Assembly: GCF_000023325.1 (NCBI RefSeq)
Contig: NC_012785.1
Coordinates: forward strand, 248,001 to 312,000
Source of the DNA: Kosmotoga olearia TBF 19.5.1
GTDB taxonomy: Bacteria; Thermotogota; Thermotogae; Petrotogales; Kosmotogaceae
Reading direction: 5' to 3'
Length of the DNA: 64,000 bases
How positions within the stretch are numbered: the first letter of the stretch is position 1; the number at the start of each line of letters is the position of its first letter. Position numbers and translations under genes: made by a program. This document shows, piece by piece, positions 1-9,458 of this stretch. The notes under the pieces are model-generated. The model was not told the origin of the DNA. It ran no database searches and was given only the letters and a program-made list of their open reading frames with translations.

Positions 1-443
1 CCGGTTTCCAGAATCTCAACGTCTGTTTTCTGCTCGGTAACTCCCGGTGGTTCACGATGAATATCCCAGAACTCTTCAGCCTCAACGGGACCTCTTTCAT
101 CTATCGGCTCTCCAAGAAGGTTGAACATCCTTCCAAGTATTTTATCTCCAACAGGCACAGCAATCTGCCTGCCGGTATCGATAACCTCCTGGCCCCTTAC
201 CAGACCATCTGTGGAGTCAAGGGCTATCGTTCTAACCACGTTGTCTCCAATAACCTGAGCTACCTCAAGTATTATCTTTTTGCCCAGAAATTTATTGTAA
301 ACCTCCAGAGCGTTGAGAATATCGGGAAGCTCAGCTCCTTCGAAGCTAACGTCAATTACAGGCCCTATAATAGCAACTATTTTTCCTTTGTTGATACTTT
401 TTTGTTCCTTTTTGTTCTTCTTTTCTTCGGTTTTTTTGGCCAC
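1..443 (-). CDS. atpD: F-type ATP synthase subunit beta, N-terminal part
   Basis: Catalytic beta subunit of the F1 sector, cut by the left edge; about 147 N-terminal residues are present. The translation shows a Lys-rich N-terminal extension (VAKKTEEKKNKKEQKS) and then the beta-barrel domain with GKIVAIIGPVIDVSF, GDNVVRTIALDSTDGL and GRMFNLLGEPID, all typical of beta subunits. The nucleotide-binding domain with the P-loop lies outside the window. The start is GTG at 441-443, preceded by GGAGGTGTGA, and it lies 15 bp downstream of atpG in the same operon. The lysine-rich extension before the barrel is longer than in many bacterial homologues and may be disordered. The identification is firm. 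Confidence 0.95.
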   Translation of the reverse strand, partial: MAKKTEEKKNKKEQKSINKGKIVAIIGPVIDVSFEGAELPDILNALEVYNKFLGKKIILEVAQVIGDNVVRTIALDSTDGLVRGQEVIDTGRQIAVPVGDKILGRMFNLLGEPIDERGPVEAEEFWDIHREPPGVTEQKTDVEILET

Positions 444-458
444 ATTCACACCTCCAGA

Positions 459-1298
459 TTACCCTTTTAAGGCCTCGGCGCTGTTCACAATTTCGATAAT
501 CTCCTGCGTGATGGTTGCCTGTCTTACTTTGTTTCTCTCCAGCGTCAATCTTTCGATCAGTTTTTGGGCATTTTCCGTTGCGCTCTTCATCGCATTTTGT
601 CTGGAGAACAGCTCACCGACTTTTGTTTCGTAGGTGGCCCTCAGGATTTCAGAAATGATCCATGAATTCAGCATTTCAGGGAAAATTACCGATACTTCAG
701 GCTCAAAGTCGTACATATCTTCATCTTTTTCTTCCTCTGCTATCGGCTCCAGAGGCAGAAGCCTCAGGGTTTTGGGTAGCTGAACAATCGGGTTCTTGAA
801 TTCGCTGTAAACCACTTTGAATCCCGAAGCGTTTAGCTCTTCTTTGATTGCCAGGACCTCATCGACAATTATTGCGGCTTCATCGACATCGGGAACATCG
901 TAGAAACGCGTAAAAGCCTTTTTAAACAGTTTGTGCTTTTTATAATGCAATTCGGCCTTCAAGCCAACCGTGACTATGGCTTTTATGTTCCCTTTGGATA
1001 TCTCGATATCCGCATGTCTCAGGATCTCACTGCTGAAAGCCCCACACAATCCCATATCCGTGGAAACGACAAGCAATACATCGCCTTCACCGGGAAATTT
1101 AGGGAATGTGTCGAGATTTCTTATAACACGCTTCAGGATTTCTTTCATGCTGTCAGCATAATTCCGTGTATATGCCAGTCCCTTCTCAACTTTCTTCAGC
1201 TTAGCACGGGCGACCATCTCCATCGCCCTGGTGATTTGCATCGTTGATTCGGTAGCATCTATTCTCTTTTTTATGGCACGGAGTTTACCTTTGCTCAT
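459..1298 (-). CDS. atpG: F-type ATP synthase subunit gamma
   Basis: Central rotor shaft of F1, 279 aa, a normal length for the family. The N-terminal helix (MSKGKLRAIKKRIDATESTMQ) and the C-terminal helix (SATENAQKLIERLTLERNKVRQ, ending in TQEIIEIVNSAEALKG) form the coiled coil expected to penetrate the alpha3beta3 ring. The middle has the Rossmann-like domain with VVSTDMGLCGAF. It sits between atpA (10 bp gap) and atpD (15 bp gap), so it is translated from the same message as the other F1 genes. No unusual feature was seen. Confidence 0.96.
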   Translation of the reverse strand: MSKGKLRAIKKRIDATESTMQITRAMEMVARAKLKKVEKGLAYTRNYADSMKEILKRVIRNLDTFPKFPGEGDVLLVVSTDMGLCGAFSSEILRHADIEISKGNIKAIVTVGLKAELHYKKHKLFKKAFTRFYDVPDVDEAAIIVDEVLAIKEELNASGFKVVYSEFKNPIVQLPKTLRLLPLEPIAEEEKDEDMYDFEPEVSVIFPEMLNSWIISEILRATYETKVGELFSRQNAMKSATENAQKLIERLTLERNKVRQATITQEIIEIVNSAEALKG

Positions 1299-1308
1299 GA
1301 TACCACCT

Positions 1309-2817
1309 TCACGAGACGAACGCCTGACGCACGTCTTCTACCGCCTTTTTCAATCCTGCTTCTATCTCTTCGGTCATATCCTTTTTCTCTCTGATGGCTT
1401 TGAGCACGTCGGCATATTTTTGCCTCATGGTTTGCAACAGTTGTTTCTCGAACTGCCTGATCTTATCGGTTGGCAGATCATCCAGGTATCCCCTTGTACC
1501 TGCATAAAGAACCGCTATCTGTTCTTCAACCGGCATTGGGGAATACTGTTCCTGCTTCAAGAGCTCCGTGAGTTTTTCACCACGTATGAGCTGCGCCTGC
1601 GTGGCTTTGTCCAATTCAGTTGAGAACTGGGCAAAGGCGAGGAGCTCACGGTACTGGGCAAGGTCAAGCCTCAAGCTACCGGCTATCTTTTTCATGGCCT
1701 TTATCTGAGCGGAACCGCCGACACGGGATACTGAAAGCCCTACGTTTATAGCAGGTCTGTTACCGGCATAGAAGAGGTTCGGGTCCAGATAAATCTGACC
1801 GTCGGTGATGGAAATAACGTTTGTCGGGATATAGGCACTAACGTCGTTTGCCAGGGTCTCAATAATCGGCAACGCCGTTAACGATCCGCCACCGTGTTCC
1901 TCGTTGAGCCTTGCCGCTCTCTCCAAAAGTCTCGAATGGAGATAGAAAACATCTCCAGGATACGCTTCACGTCCTGGCGGCCTTCTTAGGAGAAGCGATA
2001 GTTCACGATACGCCGCCGCGTGTTTTGAAAGGTCGTCGTAAATAACAAGGGCATCTTTCCCGCTGTACATGAAATACTCACCCATAGCGGCTCCGGCGTA
2101 AGGGGCGAGGTAAGCCAATGTTGCAGGATCATTAGCCGTGGCTGCAACGATTGTGGTGTATTCCATTGCGCCGGTCTCTTCGAGTTTATCTATTATCCTG
2201 GCCAGGACTGCCGTTTTCTGTCCTATCGCAACGTAAATACAATAAACACCCTGATCTTTCTGGTTTATGATTGTATCGATGGCTATTGCCGTTTTTCCTG
2301 TCTGCCTATCTCCGATGATCAGCTCACGCTGACCCCTACCAATAGGAATCATCGCATCGATGGCTTTAATACCCGTTTGCAAAGGCGTATCAACGGGTTT
2401 TCTCATAACGACACCGGGCGCTTTGATTTCTACCGGCCGGTGTTCTGAAGCCTCAATGGGACCCTTCCCATCGAGAGGAATCCCGAGTGGATTGACGACC
2501 CTGCCGAGAAGCGCTTCACCGGCGGGAACCTCGATGATTCTTCCGGTGCGCTTCACCAGATCGCCTTCCTTTATCTCGCGGTAATCTCCAAGAACAACGA
2601 TACCAACGTTATCCTCTTCCAGGTTCAACGCGAGGCCGTACTCACCGTTTTCGAACTGGACAAGTTCGTTGGACATTACTCCTTTAAGGCCGTAGGCACG
2701 CGCAATACCATCTCCAACCTGGATAATCCGCCCGGCCTCAAAATAATCTATTTCCCGGTCGGAACGCTTCAATTGCTCTTCAATTATCTTCGTTATCTCT
2801 GAAGGACTGATCTTCAC
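1309..2817 (-). CDS. atpA: F-type ATP synthase subunit alpha
   Basis: Non-catalytic nucleotide-binding subunit of F1, 502 aa (normal length). The Walker A motif GDRQTGKT is at residues 169-176, followed by the family signature around [17 protein letters not shown], which carries the arginine finger region. The start is GTG at 2815-2817 with the ribosome-binding site TGGAGGTGG just upstream. It lies 30 bp downstream of atpH and 10 bp upstream of atpG in the order delta-alpha-gamma-beta typical of bacterial atp operons. Confidence 0.97.
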   Translation of the reverse strand: MKISPSEITKIIEEQLKRSDREIDYFEAGRIIQVGDGIARAYGLKGVMSNELVQFENGEYGLALNLEEDNVGIVVLGDYREIKEGDLVKRTGRIIEVPAGEALLGRVVNPLGIPLDGKGPIEASEHRPVEIKAPGVVMRKPVDTPLQTGIKAIDAMIPIGRGQRELIIGDRQTGKTAIAIDTIINQKDQGVYCIYVAIGQKTAVLARIIDKLEETGAMEYTTIVAATANDPATLAYLAPYAGAAMGEYFMYSGKDALVIYDDLSKHAAAYRELSLLLRRPPGREAYPGDVFYLHSRLLERAARLNEEHGGGSLTALPIIETLANDVSAYIPTNVISITDGQIYLDPNLFYAGNRPAINVGLSVSRVGGSAQIKAMKKIAGSLRLDLAQYRELLAFAQFSTELDKATQAQLIRGEKLTELLKQEQYSPMPVEEQIAVLYAGTRGYLDDLPTDKIRQFEKQLLQTMRQKYADVLKAIREKKDMTEEIEAGLKKAVEDVRQAFVS

Positions 2818-2847
2818 TTAACCACCTCCAAAAAGTGGCTGCCATTC

Positions 2848-3375
2848 TTATTTAAGCCCATACTCTAAACGTTTTAGCCTTCCAGAAGCACTCAAATCAA
2901 GGACTCTATCCTGAAAATGTACCACCATTCCCGCTATCAGCTCCGGCTTGATCTGGATCTGGAATAATGGTCTCATCCCCGATTCTCTCTCTATGAACTC
3001 CTCAAGGAGCTTCAACTCTTCGTTCGATAGTGCAACGGCAGTTTCCACAAGGACCTTTATCTTGCTACGGGACTCATCTAAGATCTGTTCGTAAGCGTTT
3101 GTAATGGTGGGCAGATACAGCAATCTTTTCTTTTCAACCAGAATAACCACGAAGTTTTTGAATATCTCAGGAACGTCTTCCAGAAACTCAAGAATCAATT
3201 TCACAGCCTCAGAGCGCGGAAACGTCGGATCCTGAAGGAATTCCCGGGCTTTCTTATCAGAGAACATCTCGCTGGAGGCTTTCAGAAGCTCAAGTATCCC
3301 GTCCCTTTCAGATTCATCTGTCATCAGGAACAACGCCTTCGCGTATTTATAAGCGACAGTCAGTGAACGTTTCAC
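2848..3375 (-). CDS. atpH: F-type ATP synthase subunit delta (OSCP)
   Basis: Peripheral-stalk subunit linking the b subunits to the top of F1, 175 aa. The N-terminal helical bundle (TVAYKYAKALFLMTD) and the C-terminal segment (VVHFQDRVLDLSASGRLKRL, related to the family motif GxxxxxxDxxxDxSxxxxLxxL) are recognisable. It starts at a GTG that overlaps the end of atpF by 4 bp, indicating translational coupling. Overall divergence is high, as is usual for this subunit, but position and motifs agree. Confidence 0.93.
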   Translation of the reverse strand: MKRSLTVAYKYAKALFLMTDESERDGILELLKASSEMFSDKKAREFLQDPTFPRSEAVKLILEFLEDVPEIFKNFVVILVEKKRLLYLPTITNAYEQILDESRSKIKVLVETAVALSNEELKLLEEFIERESGMRPLFQIQIKPELIAGMVVHFQDRVLDLSASGRLKRLEYGLK

Positions 3376-3857
3376 TTCTCATCACCTAAACTCCTGAGAA
3401 TCCTCTGAGCGTACTGCCTCTTCATGGCTTCATCCATCTCTTTACCAAGAAACTTAGCGGCAATTTCAACCGCCGTTGTAATGACCGTTGCCTGAAGCTG
3501 TTTCAACGCTTTTTCCTTTTCCTGTGCGATCTGCGCTTCGGCTGATTCCATGATCCTGACCGCTTCTCTCTGTGCGTTCTCTTTGGCTGTTTTTATTATT
3601 TCTTCGGCTTGTCTCTCAGCATTAGCAATGATTTCCTGAGACTTTTTCCGGGCGTTTTCCATCTCTATGCGGTATTTTTCCCGATAGGCTTCTGCCTCTT
3701 TCCTCAGCTTTTCAGCTTCAGTTAGTTCTGACTTTATCATGTTCTGCCTTTCTTCGATGATGTCGAAGAACTTATCAAAAAGCAGTTTTTTCAACACAAA
3801 GAGAAGCACAAGAAAATTCAAAAGCTGTATGAGTGATGTCAGGTTGAGTTCTATCAT
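3372..3857 (-). CDS. atpF: F-type ATP synthase subunit b
   Basis: Peripheral stalk subunit, 161 aa. One N-terminal membrane helix (SLIQLLNFLVLLFVLKKLLF, about residues 8-27) is followed by a long charged amphipathic helix rich in Glu, Lys, Ala and Arg, as expected for the right-handed coiled-coil dimer. There is a single b gene and no b' gene, so a b2 homodimer is inferred. It is preceded by atpE (33 bp gap) and overlaps atpH by 4 bp. Confidence 0.95.
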   Translation of the reverse strand: MIELNLTSLIQLLNFLVLLFVLKKLLFDKFFDIIEERQNMIKSELTEAEKLRKEAEAYREKYRIEMENARKKSQEIIANAERQAEEIIKTAKENAQREAVRIMESAEAQIAQEKEKALKQLQATVITTAVEIAAKFLGKEMDEAMKRQYAQRILRSLGDEK

Positions 3858-3890
3858 GCCTTAAACCCCCTTTTCGGTGGGGACTCTTCG

Positions 3891-4136
<246 letters not shown>

Positions 4137-4171
4137 CTAACACTACCTCCTTTATCAACAATTGTAATCGA

Positions 4172-5008
4172 TCACTCTAACAGGGCCCCTATATACGCTA
4201 TCGCGAGAATAGTAAACACAAGCGCCTGAATAGATCCCACGAACATACCGAAAAATCCCCACAGGAATGTCGGCAAAATGAGGTATTTTACAAGATAACT
4301 TATGATGAGCACCAGAAGACCTCCGCCCATTATATTTCCAAAAAGCCTCAAGGAATGGGATACCGGTTTGGCCAGTTCACCAACAATGTTCATGGGGAAC
4401 ATGATTGGATTTGGCTCAAAAAAGCTCTTCAACCATGTGGTAAAACCTTTTGCCTTTATCGCGAAAGCGTGGCTGATTATCAATACCAGAACCGCAAAGG
4501 TGGCATTGGTATTGAGATCCGATGTGGGTGTGTACCAAGTGTCCTCAAAAAGGGTTATCTTTATCCCTGAATCCGTCGGTACCACCTGAACTCCCGGAAT
4601 ACCACTGAGGATATTTGCGATCAGAATAAAAAGAAACAGCGTCGCTGCAATGTTGAATGTGGGCCTGACGAATTCTTTCTTTGGGATCGCGTCTTTTGTC
4701 ATATCTAAAATGAATTCCAGCGCAAGTTCGAGAAGAGTTTGTTTCTTTCCAGGGATCACCTTGAAAACTTTCACAGTTGAAACAAATATGATCAATCCGG
4801 CCATTATAACCCAGGTCATTATAACCGTCATGGGGTTGATCCTGCTCAAAGGACCTGTTCCGAAGGGGAGCTGGTAAATCCAGCGTTCACCCACTCCCTC
4901 AAGGGAAAAGGTGTACCCGGTGGCAACCATATATATCAACACCGCTATATATCCCAGCGCTATAAACGTCAGAAAAATCTTGTCACCCTTTGTCAGCTGA
5001 ATTCTCAC
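4172..5008 (-). CDS. atpB: F-type ATP synthase subunit a
   Basis: Membrane stator subunit with the ion half-channels, 278 aa. It has five to six hydrophobic segments and the conserved helix with the essential arginine in LAKPVSHSLRLFGNIMGGGLL (Arg in SLRLFGN). The C-terminal helix reads ALVFTILAIAYIGALLE. It starts at GTG 5006-5008, inside the 3' end of the upstream atpI-like gene (26 bp overlap), and is 36 bp from atpE. Ion specificity cannot be decided from this subunit alone; see atpE. Confidence 0.96.
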   Translation of the reverse strand: MRIQLTKGDKIFLTFIALGYIAVLIYMVATGYTFSLEGVGERWIYQLPFGTGPLSRINPMTVIMTWVIMAGLIIFVSTVKVFKVIPGKKQTLLELALEFILDMTKDAIPKKEFVRPTFNIAATLFLFILIANILSGIPGVQVVPTDSGIKITLFEDTWYTPTSDLNTNATFAVLVLIISHAFAIKAKGFTTWLKSFFEPNPIMFPMNIVGELAKPVSHSLRLFGNIMGGGLLVLIISYLVKYLILPTFLWGFFGMFVGSIQALVFTILAIAYIGALLE

Positions 5009-5345
5009 TTAACCACCTCCCGAAAAGGAAAAGCGATATTTTCAAATTCAAGAAACCAATTGCTGCTCCCACAAAGAAGAATCTACCATAAAAAGTCGCT
5101 GTCCACAAAGCAACAGCAGCCAAACCATATCTTATCAAAAAGCCGTACCTTGAAAACCTTTCTTTTCTACACATAAGGTAAACATCTCTCGTCATCAACC
5201 AGAACATTAAAACGGCAAAAAAAGAACCATACAAAATGCCTGGAGCCATTTGTGATTTAAATAACAAACTTACTCCGGTTTCAATTATCGCCAGAATACT
5301 TATCGCTATCGTTTCTTTTAGTGCTATCTTTGTTAAGTCTTTCAT
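4983..5345 (-). CDS. atpI: AtpI-like small membrane protein of the ATP synthase operon
   Basis: 120 aa, four hydrophobic segments (ETIAISILAIIETGVSLLF; ILYGSFFAVLMFWLMT; YGLAAVALWTATFYGRFF; FFVGAAIGFLNLKISLFLFG), the layout of the ATP synthase I family. AtpI proteins are thought to help c-ring assembly. Its first 65 bp overlap the tail of the upstream 98-aa gene in another frame, and its last 26 bp overlap atpB, so all three are likely coupled in translation. Sequence similarity to any named AtpI is weak; the call rests on topology and position. Confidence 0.7.
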   Translation of the reverse strand: MKDLTKIALKETIAISILAIIETGVSLLFKSQMAPGILYGSFFAVLMFWLMTRDVYLMCRKERFSRYGFLIRYGLAAVALWTATFYGRFFFVGAAIGFLNLKISLFLFGRWLSENSADKG

Positions 5346-5577
5346 ACTTTTCGGCTTCCTTCATCAGATATCTTATCCCCTGATATATTCCGGAGATTGT
5401 CCCAAGAAACAAAAAGATTACCAGCCATATCTTGTTATGAAAAAGATATTTATCTGTCAAATAGCCTAGCAATCCACCGACAAGGATGTTGGAGATTACA
5501 ACGATTCCAAATTGAAATACCATGTTTATAGCGTTTAATTGTCTGAAATCGATCCTTTTCTTTTTCACCACGCCCAC
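5281..5577 (-). CDS. AtpZ/AtpQ-type small membrane protein, first gene of the atp cluster
   Basis: 98 aa with two membrane helices (VFQFGIVVISNILVGGLLGYLTD and KIWLVIFLFLGTISGIYQGIRYL) and a charged tail. The motif GGLLGYLTDKY plus GTISGIYQGIRYL matches the short AtpI-related AtpZ family that often heads bacterial atp operons; related proteins have been linked to Mg2+/Ca2+ transport or ring assembly. It begins only 8 bp after the polA stop. The start is one of the GTG codons at 5577, 5571 or 5568; 5568 has the best spacing from the AGAGG ribosome-binding site. Confidence 0.7.
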   Translation of the reverse strand: MGVVKKKRIDFRQLNAINMVFQFGIVVISNILVGGLLGYLTDKYLFHNKIWLVIFLFLGTISGIYQGIRYLMKEAEKYERLNKDSTKRNDSDKYSGDN

Positions 5578-5585
5578 CTCTGGAG

Positions 5586-8276
5586 TTATTTACCCCAGTA
5601 ACTGTTAACTGCCACATCTACCTCAAGCGGAACCTTCAGTTCAACGACCCCGGACATACCCCTGGTGAGTATATCACAAACTCTGTCAACCTCTGTTGCG
5701 GGAGCTTCAAAAACCAGTTCATCGTGCACCTGCAAAATTGGGAAAGCTTCCAATCCCTCTTCCTTAACCATCTTATGTATCTTGATCATGGCAAGCTTCA
5801 TGATATCCGCCGCCGTTCCCTGAATCGGGGTGTTGATCGCAATTCTTTCCCCTTCCTGGATCTTCATCTTGTTACGCGTCCTGAAGTGAGGTATCTCCCT
5901 TTTTCTACCGAACAACGTCCTCACGTATCCCTTTTCTTTGGCTTCGTGTATAACTTCATTTATGAACTTCCTGACCCCCGGATAAGCGTTGAAATAATTC
6001 GATATCATATTCTCAGCTATGTGGGTTTTTATCTTGAGTCTTCTTGCAAGACCGTAAGGAGATATCCCGTAAATAATCGAAAAGTTAACCATCTTTCCGA
6101 CCTGTCTCATCTCCGGTGTCACATCTTTAACAGAAACTCCGTACAAACGTGACGCGGTAAGGGCATGCACGTCTTCGCCGTTTTTGAATGCCGAAATCAA
6201 TCTTTCGTCCTCGCTGAAGTGCGCCAGTACCCTGAGTTCAATCTGGGAATAATCGGCACTTATGATCTTCCAATCACTCTTCTGAGGGACAACACATTTT
6301 CTGATTTCCTTGCCCTCTTCACCCTTTATCGGTAAATTCTGCATGTTGGGATTACTGCTTGAAAGACGGCCTGTACCGGTTCCCGTCTGGTGATAACTGG
6401 CGTGAATCCTTCCCGTAACCGGGTTTACAAGGGTCGGAAGCGTATCGAGATACGTGGATTTGAGTTTCTGGTACTTCCTGTAATCCAGGAGTTTCTGAAT
6501 AATAGGATGCTCATTCACAAGCTCTTCTAGAACAGCTGCGCTCGTAGAATAAGCGCCATGCTTGGTCTTTTTCGGCGGATTCAATCCGAGTTTCTCAAAA
6601 AGTATCTTTGAAACCTGAGTGGGAGAATTTGGATTAAAAGGCTCACCAGCAAGTTCAAAGAGTTCTTCTCTTATCTTCCCGAGTCTCTTCTCGTATTCTT
6701 CTGAAAGATTTTTCAAAGATTCCACGTTCATGTACACGCCGTTGAGTTCGAGTTCCGCCAAAACGGGTATGAGTTCCATCTCGATTTTATGGAAAATGTT
6801 GTCGAGATCAGATTCATATAATTTCTTAGAAAGCACCCGATAGAGCCTGAGCGCTATATCGGCGTCTTCGACAGAGTATTTTGCAGCTTCCTCAACGGAA
6901 ACTTTTTCAAACTGATCTTTCAATTGATTCTTATTCATCAGCTCGCTAAAAGAAGTGGTGCGATATCCCAGGAACTTCAAAGCCAGGTCATCAAGGTTGA
7001 AACGTCTTGAATCCGGGTTCAAAAGATAAGCTGCAATCATTGTATCGAAATGAGGCACAACTGGTTCTATACCATGCTTTTCGAGTATTTCGTAATCGAA
7101 TTTTAGGTTCTGGCCGACGATCTTCGTGCCGGAATCTTCCAGAAGTTCTTTGAGTCTCAGAAGAACCTGTTTTTCGTCTGCCTGCCAATCGCTGCTTTCG
7201 TGATTAACAGGAATATAAAAACCCTCTCCATCCTTTATCGCTACAGAGATACCGACAATCTTCGCTTCGTGAGGGTCAAGGGAGCTGGTTTCGAGATCAA
7301 TCGAAATCACATCGCTACCTTTGAGGGTTTCAAAGAGCTCATCGAGCTCTTGCTGGGAGCTTACCGGCCTGTAACCATTGTCTTCGTTATTATCAGAGCC
7401 CAAGTTGGTAAGATCGAATTCTCTTAAAAGCGAGGCAAATTCCAGCTTCAGGAAAAGTTCTCTGAGTTTTTCTTTGTCCAATCCTCTGTATCTGAGCTCT
7501 TCAAGTTCTATGTGTAAATCCGCATCCGTAACCAGGCGAACGAGCTTTTTCGACATCTCCAGCGCTTTTTTGCCGTCCATCAGCTTCTTTCTGAGCCCGG
7601 GGCTCAGTTTACGGATATTCTTGTATATCTCATCAATGGAGCCGTACTCTTTCAATAACTTCAATGCCGTTTTTATTCCAATACCCGGAACACCGGGAAT
7701 ATTGTCAGAGGTATCACCACAAAGTGATAGCAGTTCGTATATCTTTTCCGGCGGAAGCCCAAACTTTTCTTCAACCTTCCTCCTGTCGTATTCCTCCAGA
7801 TCGGTAAGCCCCGAAACAAAGCGCAGAACTTTGACTTTTTCATCCACGAGCTGGAGGATATCCTTATCGCCAGATACTATAACTATCTCATCGAACTTAT
7901 CCCTGTATTTCGTAACGGCAGTGGCAATTATATCGTCGGCTTCAAGGGTGGCCACGGAATGAAATTTTATTCCAAAGCCTTCTACAAGGTCTGGAATATA
8001 TTTGAGTTGTGCTACGAGGGCATCCGGCATCTCTGCGCGAGTCGCTTTATATCCTTCGAAGAGATCGTGGCGGTGTGTGGCTTCTTTGCGATCAAAGGCA
8101 AATAGTGCGTAGTCTCCTTCAGCAATGTAGTTTTTGATGAATCTGGAAAGCATTCTCGCGGTGCCGTAAACCGCGTTGGTGGGTTCTCCTTTGGAGTTTG
8201 TCAGAGAAACATCTATCGCGAAGTATGCCCTGTAAACAATGGCCGTTCCGTCAAAAAGAAAAAGCCTGTTAGCCAT
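5586..8276 (-). CDS. polA: DNA polymerase I with all three domains
   Basis: About 896 aa: 5'-3' exonuclease/flap domain (residues 1-290, FDGTAIVYRAYFA, VSGDKDILQLV, GDTSDNIPGVPGIGIKTA), 3'-5' exonuclease domain, and family A polymerase domain. The proofreading domain keeps its acidic residues (IDLETSSLDP near residue 325, GQNLKFDYE, YSVEDADIALRLY) and so looks active, unlike Taq polymerase. Polymerase motifs are SADYSQIELRVLAHFS (A, near 672), GKMVNFSIIYG (B) and LQVHDELVFE (C, near 848). ATG at 8274-8276 is preferred over an upstream TTG because GGAGAGG lies 7 nt before it. It is followed after 8 bp by the ATP synthase genes. Confidence 0.97.
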   Translation of the reverse strand: MANRLFLFDGTAIVYRAYFAIDVSLTNSKGEPTNAVYGTARMLSRFIKNYIAEGDYALFAFDRKEATHRHDLFEGYKATRAEMPDALVAQLKYIPDLVEGFGIKFHSVATLEADDIIATAVTKYRDKFDEIVIVSGDKDILQLVDEKVKVLRFVSGLTDLEEYDRRKVEEKFGLPPEKIYELLSLCGDTSDNIPGVPGIGIKTALKLLKEYGSIDEIYKNIRKLSPGLRKKLMDGKKALEMSKKLVRLVTDADLHIELEELRYRGLDKEKLRELFLKLEFASLLREFDLTNLGSDNNEDNGYRPVSSQQELDELFETLKGSDVISIDLETSSLDPHEAKIVGISVAIKDGEGFYIPVNHESSDWQADEKQVLLRLKELLEDSGTKIVGQNLKFDYEILEKHGIEPVVPHFDTMIAAYLLNPDSRRFNLDDLALKFLGYRTTSFSELMNKNQLKDQFEKVSVEEAAKYSVEDADIALRLYRVLSKKLYESDLDNIFHKIEMELIPVLAELELNGVYMNVESLKNLSEEYEKRLGKIREELFELAGEPFNPNSPTQVSKILFEKLGLNPPKKTKHGAYSTSAAVLEELVNEHPIIQKLLDYRKYQKLKSTYLDTLPTLVNPVTGRIHASYHQTGTGTGRLSSSNPNMQNLPIKGEEGKEIRKCVVPQKSDWKIISADYSQIELRVLAHFSEDERLISAFKNGEDVHALTASRLYGVSVKDVTPEMRQVGKMVNFSIIYGISPYGLARRLKIKTHIAENMISNYFNAYPGVRKFINEVIHEAKEKGYVRTLFGRKREIPHFRTRNKMKIQEGERIAINTPIQGTAADIMKLAMIKIHKMVKEEGLEAFPILQVHDELVFEAPATEVDRVCDILTRGMSGVVELKVPLEVDVAVNSYWGK

Positions 8277-8278
8277 TT

Positions 8279-8623
8279 TCAATCCTCTCCTTCCAGTTCA
8301 TCGAGGAGAGCAACCGCGCGTCTGAAATGGGGTATAACTATCGAACCTCCCACTACAAGCGCGACGTTAAAGGCTTCCATAAACTCATCCCTGGTGACTC
8401 CAAGGGATTTACACTGCAGAATGTGGTATGTAATGCAGTCATCACACCTCAATACCATGGACGCAACAAGCCCAAGCAATTCTTTCGTTTTGGAGTCAAG
8501 GGCACCTTCTCTATACACGGCTGAATCGAGTGAAAAGAATCTCTTCGTGTTTATATCGCCCGTCTCCAGGATCCTTTTGTTCATTTTTTTCCTAAATTTC
8601 CTGAACTTCTCAATCTCACCCAC
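8279..8623 (-). CDS. AhpD-like / carboxymuconolactone decarboxylase family protein
   Basis: 114 aa, all-helical small protein with the family core LLGLVASMVLRCDDCITYHILQCKSLGVTRDEFMEAF (residues about 44-80). The CxxC plus downstream His (CDDCITYH) is the redox motif of AhpD-type proteins, which support peroxide defence or thiol-disulfide exchange; the substrate is unknown. The start is GTG 8621-8623 with AGAGGGGG upstream. It lies between tatD (13 bp) and polA (2 bp) in an operon, which gives no strong functional hint. Confidence 0.85.
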   Translation of the reverse strand: MGEIEKFRKFRKKMNKRILETGDINTKRFFSLDSAVYREGALDSKTKELLGLVASMVLRCDDCITYHILQCKSLGVTRDEFMEAFNVALVVGGSIVIPHFRRAVALLDELEGED

Positions 8624-8636
8624 GAAGCAACCCCCT

Positions 8637-9458
8637 CTAAAGGTTCAGTCTGAAAAGAGCGACCGCATTTGCGCAAAGAATATCAGCACAGGTCTCAACT
8701 GAAAGACCCTTCAACTCGGAAATCTTTTCCACAACAAAACGGACATAATACGGTTCATTTCTCTTTCCCCTGTGCGGCTGCGGCGGAAGGTAGGGACAGT
8801 CCGTTTCCGGTACAAAGGTCTCTATCGGCAAAACCTTTACAATCTCTCTGAGTCCTTTGTTTTTTGGATAGGTTAGCGGTCCCCCTATGCCGAGCTTAAA
8901 TCCAAGTTCTTTGAATCTGAGCGCGTCTTCCTGCGTGCCTGAAAAGGCATGGATAACGCCTGTGAGTTTTCCTTCGAACTCTCTCAATATTTCATAGGCA
9001 TCGTAATAAGCATCCCTGACGTGAACGATCACCGGCATATCAAGTTCCTGTGCAAGCAAAAGCTGTTCGCGAAAAACCTTCCTCTGAACATCTTTGGGCG
9101 ATAAATCCCGATAAAAATCCAGGCCGATCTCGCCTAAGGCCACTACCTTCTTTTCAGCAGCCAATTCCTTCAGTATATCTATGTAATCAGAAGGCACTTC
9201 ATCACTATCATGCGGATGAACCCCAACAGATGCAAAGATATGACGGTTGGCTTTCGCAAGTTCGACTGCTGCTTTGGAATCGTCCATATTCGTACCCACT
9301 TCTATGGTAAAAACAATCTTTCCTGAATCTATCTCTTCAAGGATTCGTTTCCGGTCTCTGTTGAAATGGGGAAAATTCAGATGGGCGTGCGTATCGCAGA
9401 TTTTGAGCTCACGCGTTTGCCCTGATGTGTACGATGTCTCCGTCATGTATGATCTCAT
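8637..9458 (-). CDS. tatD: TatD-family metal-dependent DNase
   Basis: TIM-barrel hydrolase of the TatD/YcfH family, 273 aa from the first ATG. Metal ligands are visible: DTHAHL near residue 23, GEIGLDFYRD, PVIVHVRDA, GVIHAFSGT and PETDCPYL. The first ATG lies inside ychF (50 bp overlap); a second ATG four codons later is also possible, and the conserved domain begins only at KICDTHAHL, so the true start is uncertain by up to about 20 codons. Family members are 3'-5' exonucleases in DNA repair or D-aminoacyl-tRNA deacylases. Confidence 0.9.
   Translation of the reverse strand: MRSYMTETSYTSGQTRELKICDTHAHLNFPHFNRDRKRILEEIDSGKIVFTIEVGTNMDDSKAAVELAKANRHIFASVGVHPHDSDEVPSDYIDILKELAAEKKVVALGEIGLDFYRDLSPKDVQRKVFREQLLLAQELDMPVIVHVRDAYYDAYEILREFEGKLTGVIHAFSGTQEDALRFKELGFKLGIGGPLTYPKNKGLREIVKVLPIETFVPETDCPYLPPQPHRGKRNEPYYVRFVVEKISELKGLSVETCADILCANAVALFRLNL

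Noticed and set aside
57-470. Plus-strand open frame over the left edge
   Set aside because: It is antisense to atpD, whose translation on the minus strand matches the beta subunit throughout.
5586-8276. polA lacking proofreading, as in Thermus
   Set aside because: The DLET, GQNLKFD and YSVEDAD motifs retain the acidic residues needed for 3'-5' exonuclease activity.
8637-9458. Frameshift between ychF and tatD because of the 50-bp overlap
   Set aside because: Both proteins are full length with intact ends; the overlap only reflects an uncertain tatD start.
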